Assembly: GCA_026120185.1 (NCBI GenBank)
Contig: JANUWF010001631.1
Span: 1,240,001-1,304,000, forward strand
Origin: Voacanga thouarsii
Taxonomy: Eukaryota; Streptophyta; Magnoliopsida; Gentianales; Apocynaceae
Length of the DNA stretch: 64,000 nucleotides
Reading direction: 5' to 3'
Part shown: positions 59,485 through 64,000 of the stretch, piece after piece
Numbering within the stretch: the first letter of the stretch is position 1
Layout of the letters: the number at the start of each line of letters is the position of its first letter
Program-made: the position numbers and the translations under genes
The notes under the pieces: generated by a model
The model's database searches: none
Told to the model about the DNA's origin: nothing
The model's input: only the letters and a program-made list of their open reading frames with translations

Positions 59485-59992
59485 GGTTCTTATAGAATAC
59501 ACGGACTCAGACTTCCAAATAAATAAGGATAAGAGAAAATCCATTAGTAGATATGTTTTCATCTTGTCTGGAAGAGCCATTTCATGGAGGTGTATCAAGC
59601 AATCTTATATTACTGACTCAACCATAGAAGCTGAGTATGTGGCAGCTTCAAAGTTATGCATGGAAGCAGTTTGGCTCCGAAAGATCCTTTTTAAATTTGG
59701 AGGCATGCCACATATGGACAAACCAGTTGAGATGTCTTCCGATAATACTGGTGCAGCTCATAATCTAAAAAACTAAGAAACCACACAAAAGGGAAGCACA
59801 TAGTGAGGAAGTACCACCTGATCTGGGATTTCATCTAGAGACAGGAAGTCACGGTGGAATAGATTTTCTTGGAGAACAATCTAGAAAATTCTTTCACCAA
59901 GCTTTTGATGGAGAGAGTCTTTAGAAGACACTTAGATGCCATAGGGATGGGCACCTATAGACTAACTTAGTCTTATAGTGCAAGTGTGAGAT
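59485..59992 (+). pseudogene. Copia A2 RNase H fragment and 3-prime UTR
   Basis: The reading frame gives YVFILSGRAISW, STIEAEYVAASKLCMEAVWLRKIL and VEMSSDNTGAAHNLKN, ending near 59776. The catalytic Glu of IEAEY is kept here, unlike EAMY in A1. AAGTGTGAGAT precedes the LTR, a decayed polypurine tract (GTGGGAGAT in A1). Confidence 0.88.
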
Positions 59993-61895
59993 TGTTAGAA
60001 TGTATGCTCTTTTAGACTAGGTTTCTGATGTATTTTTTACTTGTATTAATAAAAGTATTTTTTTCAAAATTTGTTTCTGAAATTTTCTTTATATTTGTAC
60101 ATGATTTTATTGGAAAAGACCCATCGTATTTAAGTAAATGGTTCATGTGAATAGAGGTCTTTCACAGTAAGGTATAGACTATGAGATACTTAACACATAA
60201 ACTGTTGTTCCCAACCAGATGATGAGAATGAGAATCTCATCATGGAAATGTTATTATGTTATGAATTCCAAATAAGGAATGGCTGACCTTTAGCCAATGA
60301 GTAGTCTACTCATTTCATAACACAAGCGTATTTTGAATACATAGAACTGGACTTGTTGTGGTGGATTTTAAAAGCACTATGTGAGAGAAACCCAAACTAC
60401 TACTGTTACAACGTAGAGTTATACTCTACAACTTGAGTATAAGTTGGTGATCTGATGAAGCTAGAAATGTATGATTTGATATACTATAGTTAAGGTTCTT
60501 GAGAATGACTAGTATACTTGCATGTTGGTTATATGTGACTAGTTAGTGAAGACAGACTTATACAAGATAGTGTCTACACTATATCACCCCATGTGGTTAT
60601 CCAAATGATCTAATTATCTAGGACTCTGGGGAACATGACTTGGATATTAGTTTTAGGGTAGCTTTCTTGGAAAGCTGGAATATTCTAAGAAGTCGTGGAT
60701 CATTAGACTAGAAGCTTAAGGATGGTAGATGTCATTTAGAAAGGTGTTAGTACACTCTGTCCTCTCTAAATGAATGGCTATGTGTAAAGGGGTATTTTTG
60801 TCATTTCACCTATGGATCGAAGACATAGCTAACACAACATTGTCCTTAGGGTCAATATTTCATTATGGTGATATTAAAAAATATTTAAAATGTAAAATAT
60901 AGCTATTTATATAGCAAAGGTATTTTGAACATTTTAGTAGCCAAGGCAATGTGTCTTTTTGGTTCTCCAAATAACCCGTAAGCCTTAATTATTTTAGGTC
61001 GAGAAAATAGTCACCATGGAAAAAGAATTTTATTTTATTTAGGAAGTCTAATTTAATTTTTGGACTGGAATAAAATAAAAGGAATGAGAGAAATTAAATT
61101 TATTATTTACTTTGATTGGTTAATTAATTATTCAAGGCTTAAGCCTAGATTGAATAATTAGAAAAATTAACCTAAGCTTAAACTAGTTAATATGCCCAGA
61201 TTGATTAGTTCATTTGGGTTCATTAATTATTTATTGGGTTATTTTAATAGGCTTATGAAATAAATAATTAATGGTTATTATTTTTGGGTTCATTAGGTCC
61301 AAGAAAAAATAATAAATTATTTTAGCCCAAGAACCTGGACTAAAGGGTTTTATTATTCATGGTAAAGAAGAGTGGGGAATTACCCAAACCTCTACTGTTG
61401 ATAACCTCTAGATGTTTGAAATATTAAAACATTGGGGTTGGGCTTTCTGGGATGTGAATAGGATTTATTGTGTAGAGAAAAACAAAACACACGACAGAGT
61501 AAAAAAAAAAAAAACCCAGAGTATCTATTCTCTCTCTTTTTCTCATTCTAATCTTCTTCTCCCTTTTTCCATCTTCTTGTCTTTGCTAATTAATAGCAAA
61601 GGATCAAGAAGGACCATCCTCTTTTAGGTTGTTTCACTAACATAGATAGGCAGAGGCATATTTTGAGAAATGAAAAGTTTTGCGTACATGCTAAGAAGAA
61701 GCCGACGGATTGCTGGTTTCTCGCCAGAATTGTCGTTGAGACAGGTAGCTGCTCTTGTGGTTGATGCCTCATCTTTCTAGCTAAACCAGAAAATGACACG
61801 TAAAGGTTAAAATTTTAACCTTCTGATGTACCATGTTCTTGTTTTTTTGGTAGCATTTCATCAATGCATGTTCCTCTATTTTTTTCATTCCTGCA
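59993..61895 (+). repeat. 3-prime LTR of Copia A2
   Basis: Complete LTR of 1903 bp, TGTTAGAATG to TTCCTGCA. Compared with 876-2711 it has an extra segment near 61300-61370 (TTTAGCCCAAGAACCTGG). ORFs within it (61412-61627, 61590-61799) are also found, altered, in the A1 LTR and are not genes. Confidence 0.92.
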
Positions 61896-61900
61896 AAAAG

Positions 61901-62390
61901 ATTCAAAGCATTCAAAATGCTTTATGTTATTCTATTTTTCTTTAGTCTTCTGCTTACTTTTTATTCGACAATTTTTCTTAAAATTCAGCTTTTCTTTTCT
62001 TCCCAACAGAGGCAGCAAGTGCATATTTCTTTCCTTCGATTTTAATTTTAACCAGTTTCTCTCTTTCCTCATCAGTGGCATCCCTATGCAATGTCTATTG
62101 GTTGTCTATTTGGATAAACCCCATCTTTTCAGAAGAATCTTTACTATAAACATTAACCTTAGATTGTTCATGGGCAACGAAAGTTAGATCAACATTAAAA
62201 TACTTAAATAGCTTAGTAAGAAGATTCCCAAAAGGCAAATCCTTATTTAAGGTATTCTGAGACTAAATAATCAATTTTGCATCCAAAAACCTAAAATTAT
62301 TGCCCTCCCCTATGATATTGCCAACATTAACACCCTCTGCATAATACTCAAAAAAGTTATATGCCCAAAACTTGGTATTACCATGGTTGA
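61901..62390 (-). pseudogene. ORF P, upstream part
   Basis: Minus strand, one frame from about 62385: HGNTKFWAYNFFEYY, NVGNIIGEGNNFRFLDAKLI, then LLTKLFKYFNVDLTFVAHE, SSEKMGFIQID and a basic region GKKRKAEF. Stops occur after KLII and IDNQ and several times near the end. The T(K)LFKYFNVDL and KMGF phrases resemble plant retroelement ORFs annotated only as putative transposon proteins. Removing Copia A2 joins this to 56060. Two frames need small corrections at the join, so the link is probable, not proven. Plus ORF 61864-62187 is its antisense. Confidence 0.45.
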
Positions 62391-62795
62391 AACTATATAA
62401 TAAACTGGTTAACTTCGATCTTGTGCTTGTTGGAAAATCAAGGTTGCTTCACTTGAATGCATTGGAGGAATTGTGCATGGATGCGTATGATAATTCCATG
62501 TTTTACACGGAAAGGGTAAAACGATGGCATGACAAGCACATTGTCCAACACTGGGAATTCAAGGAAGGTGATCAAGTGTTGCTGTTTAATTTCCGATTAT
62601 GACACTTTCCTAGTAAGTTGAAATCACAGTGGTCTGAACCATATGTGGTAAGTAAGATCTTTCCCTTTTGTACTCTTAAAGTTCCTCATCCCATTAATGG
62701 AATTTTTAAAGTAAATGGGAATCGAGTGAAGCATTATTTTGGCGAAGTTCTTGGAAATTTTTATCACATTGATATTTTTTTGCACAATACATGAT
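62391..62795 (+). pseudogene. Ty3/Gypsy integrase C-terminus (Athila/Tat-like)
   Basis: Plus strand: LLHLNALEELCMDAYDNS, RVKRWHDKHIVQHWEFKEGDQVLLFNFRL, a stop, then HFPSKLKSQWSEPYVVSKIFP and IFKVNGNRVKHYFGE. This is the integrase C-terminal region of plant Athila/Tat elements, with the KxxHD, GDxVLL and GKLKSxWxGP landmarks. The Arg-Leu then Lys position is a stop (TGA near 62600). Nothing upstream of it in pol is present. The sequence at 62390 switches to the minus-strand ORF P. Confidence 0.8.
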
Positions 62796-63754
62796 TTTTC
62801 TTAGGTTTCTTCTTAGTTTGTTTTTATTATTTCATTTCAGTTTCTTTTCCTTTTCTCGTTTATGTTTTTTGTTTCTTTGTGTTATTTTAGGTACATTCAC
62901 CAATGCTTCTTGTGATGGATTCACCTATTTTGAGGTTACTCAGTTATGAAAGTATTTTCTTTTCTTATCTTCTTCCCCTCTATTTATTTTAGTCCATTGG
63001 CTTTGCTTTCATTTTTCTATTCTTGACTATTGAGGACAATGTCCAGTTTAAGTATGGGTGAGAATATAGCATTGAAAATATACTCTATCTATCCTAGTTT
63101 TAGGCTACATTGGCTAAATTTTTTTAAAATTCTTTTCATTTTCATTGCTTTGATTTATAATGAGGTTGTAGTTATCTTTCTTACTTGGGATATGATTTTT
63201 GGCATTCAATTGGTTGGATTTTTTTTTTTTTTTTACAATGAATTGGTTTATTAGATTGGATATGTTACATCTTGAGAATTTGAATTAATCTTATTTATGC
63301 CTTAGAGTTTGAATATTATTTTATTCATCTAATTTGATGGTGGATAATGTGATGAATGTAGGGTAAGTTGTTAACTTACTTTTGTATTATGGATTTGAAA
63401 TTTGCTTGACTTTGAGTAATGAGCAAGGTATGTGAGGAAATTGAAAAATATTGAGTGGAAAAATTCATTGTTTTTTGAGTTAGAAAAAAATATTTTGAGT
63501 TGAAAAGGACTTTTGCTAAAAAGGGGGTTAATGTAGAGAGAAGTAGCAAGTATTGTTTGATGCACTCTATTAAGGCTATCCCGAAGGGATAAAAGGCAAG
63601 AAAGAGCAAAGAAAGCAAATGTTCAAAAAAATGATGGAAAAAATGTATAATGAATATAAAGGGGGCCGGAACAGTGTGTGAAGAGAAATCCATTCACTTG
63701 AGGATATTAATTCCCTAAGCTTTTGAAAAAAAAAAAAAAAAGTGGAACGTTTTC
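62796..63754 (+). other. 3-prime untranslated region of the Athila/Tat-like relic
   Basis: T-rich sequence followed by the box ATTGAGGACAATGTCCAG and TTTAAGTATGGGTGAGAA at 63028-63062. This matches the minus-strand box of element D at 10735-10775. Beyond it are A/G-rich stretches, a 17-A run at 63726-63742 and no gene. ORFs on the minus strand at 63371-63693 overlap low-complexity DNA only. Confidence 0.6.
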
Positions 63755-64000
63755 TGTTAGCCTTAAGGGTATTATCCTGTGTTTTGACTTATGACAAACA
63801 TTGATGAGGACTAACTTATGTGATTTATATGTGATAGGGCATGTTCGATTTCAGTTTTTCTAAAGGTGTGCAAATGAGACTTCTAAGCAACTCTTAAGCA
63901 ATGAAATCTAAGTCAAGTATATCTTCAAGTTAAGAGATTGGATTGGCTCGACTTATTAGAATTAGCATCTTATTTGAAAGGAATTTATCTCTAAAAAATG
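63755..64000 (+). repeat. Start of a G-type LTR, plus strand
   Basis: It starts TGTTAGCCTTAAGGG and shares TTTTGACTTATGACAAACA and CATTGATG phrases with the minus-strand LTR ending at 54649. It runs out of the window. Confidence 0.6.

Larger units (their letters stand above)
56061..61895 (+). mobile_element. Copia A2: deleted copy of element A
   Basis: It is bounded by a perfect target duplication, AAAAG at 56056-56060 and 61896-61900. It contains the first 430 bp or so of the 5-prime LTR (56061-56434 and 58165-58220, split by a solo B LTR). A deletion of the rest of the LTR, gag and most of pol follows. Then come a D-type LTR (58221-59484), the end of RNase H and a complete 3-prime LTR. The D junction in RNase H is the same as in A1. 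Confidence 0.9.

Noticed and set aside
61864..62187. Phe/Leu-rich plus-strand ORF of 107 codons
   Set aside because: It spans the end of an LTR and the antisense of ORF P; composition is explained by poly-pyrimidine DNA.

Overview
This 64-kb window is repeat-dense nuclear DNA of a flowering plant, probably a eudicot. The evidence is AT-rich sequence, LTR-retrotransposon relics on both strands, primer-binding sites complementary to plant initiator-methionine tRNA, and no bacterial-style gene layout. I found no intact host gene, rRNA gene, CRISPR array or organelle segment. Almost every long ORF is a broken piece of retrotransposon gag-pol, or antisense to one.

Layout. (1) 1-22478: Ty1/Copia element A1 (plus strand), flanked on the left by the end of a minus-strand ORF here called P. 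A1 is cut in its RNase H by a minus-strand Ty3-like element D (7777-20916). D is cut in its only ORF by a young, complete minus-strand Copia element E (11826-20183, target-site duplication TAATC). This is three-level nesting. (2) 22484-52465: remains of a plus-strand plant En/Spm-type transposase gene form the oldest layer. They are split first by a rearranged Copia-B element (22835-28004) holding a 1.6-kb head-to-head inverted LTR pair. They are split again by a Tekay-like LTR (H, starts 29115, ends near 52320). H was itself broken by three later insertions: Ty3-type F (31792-37033), Copia B2 (37474-43377, TSD CTAGG) and minus-strand non-autonomous element C (43753-51586). (3) 52594-53110: a tandem array with a period near 140 bp. 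(4) 53111-55174: a minus-strand LTR and 3-prime region of another family (G). (5) 55175-61900: a second, deleted copy of the A1 locus (A2). It shares the same left flank, the same P ORF and the same D insertion site, and carries a solo B-type LTR (TSD TCTAA). Its own TSD, AAAAG, is intact. (6) 61901-62390: the upstream half of ORF P. (7) 62391-63754: the end of an Athila/Tat-like Ty3 integrase with its 3-prime untranslated region. (8) 63755-64000: the start of a G-type LTR running off the window.

How the parts relate. The shared flank and shared D junction show that A1 and A2 come from duplication of one locus, not from two transpositions. Several elements are non-autonomous: D carries one unusual ORF in place of pol, C carries an acidic ORF, and F and B2 have lost most of pol. 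Signals worth a second look are a tRNA-like A-box/B-box module at the same place in two LTRs of the H/C family, a GC-rich GCCGGCGCC palindrome module carried by three unrelated families, ORF P, and the acidic ORF of element C. Coordinates of decayed segments are approximate to tens of bases unless a target-site duplication is quoted.
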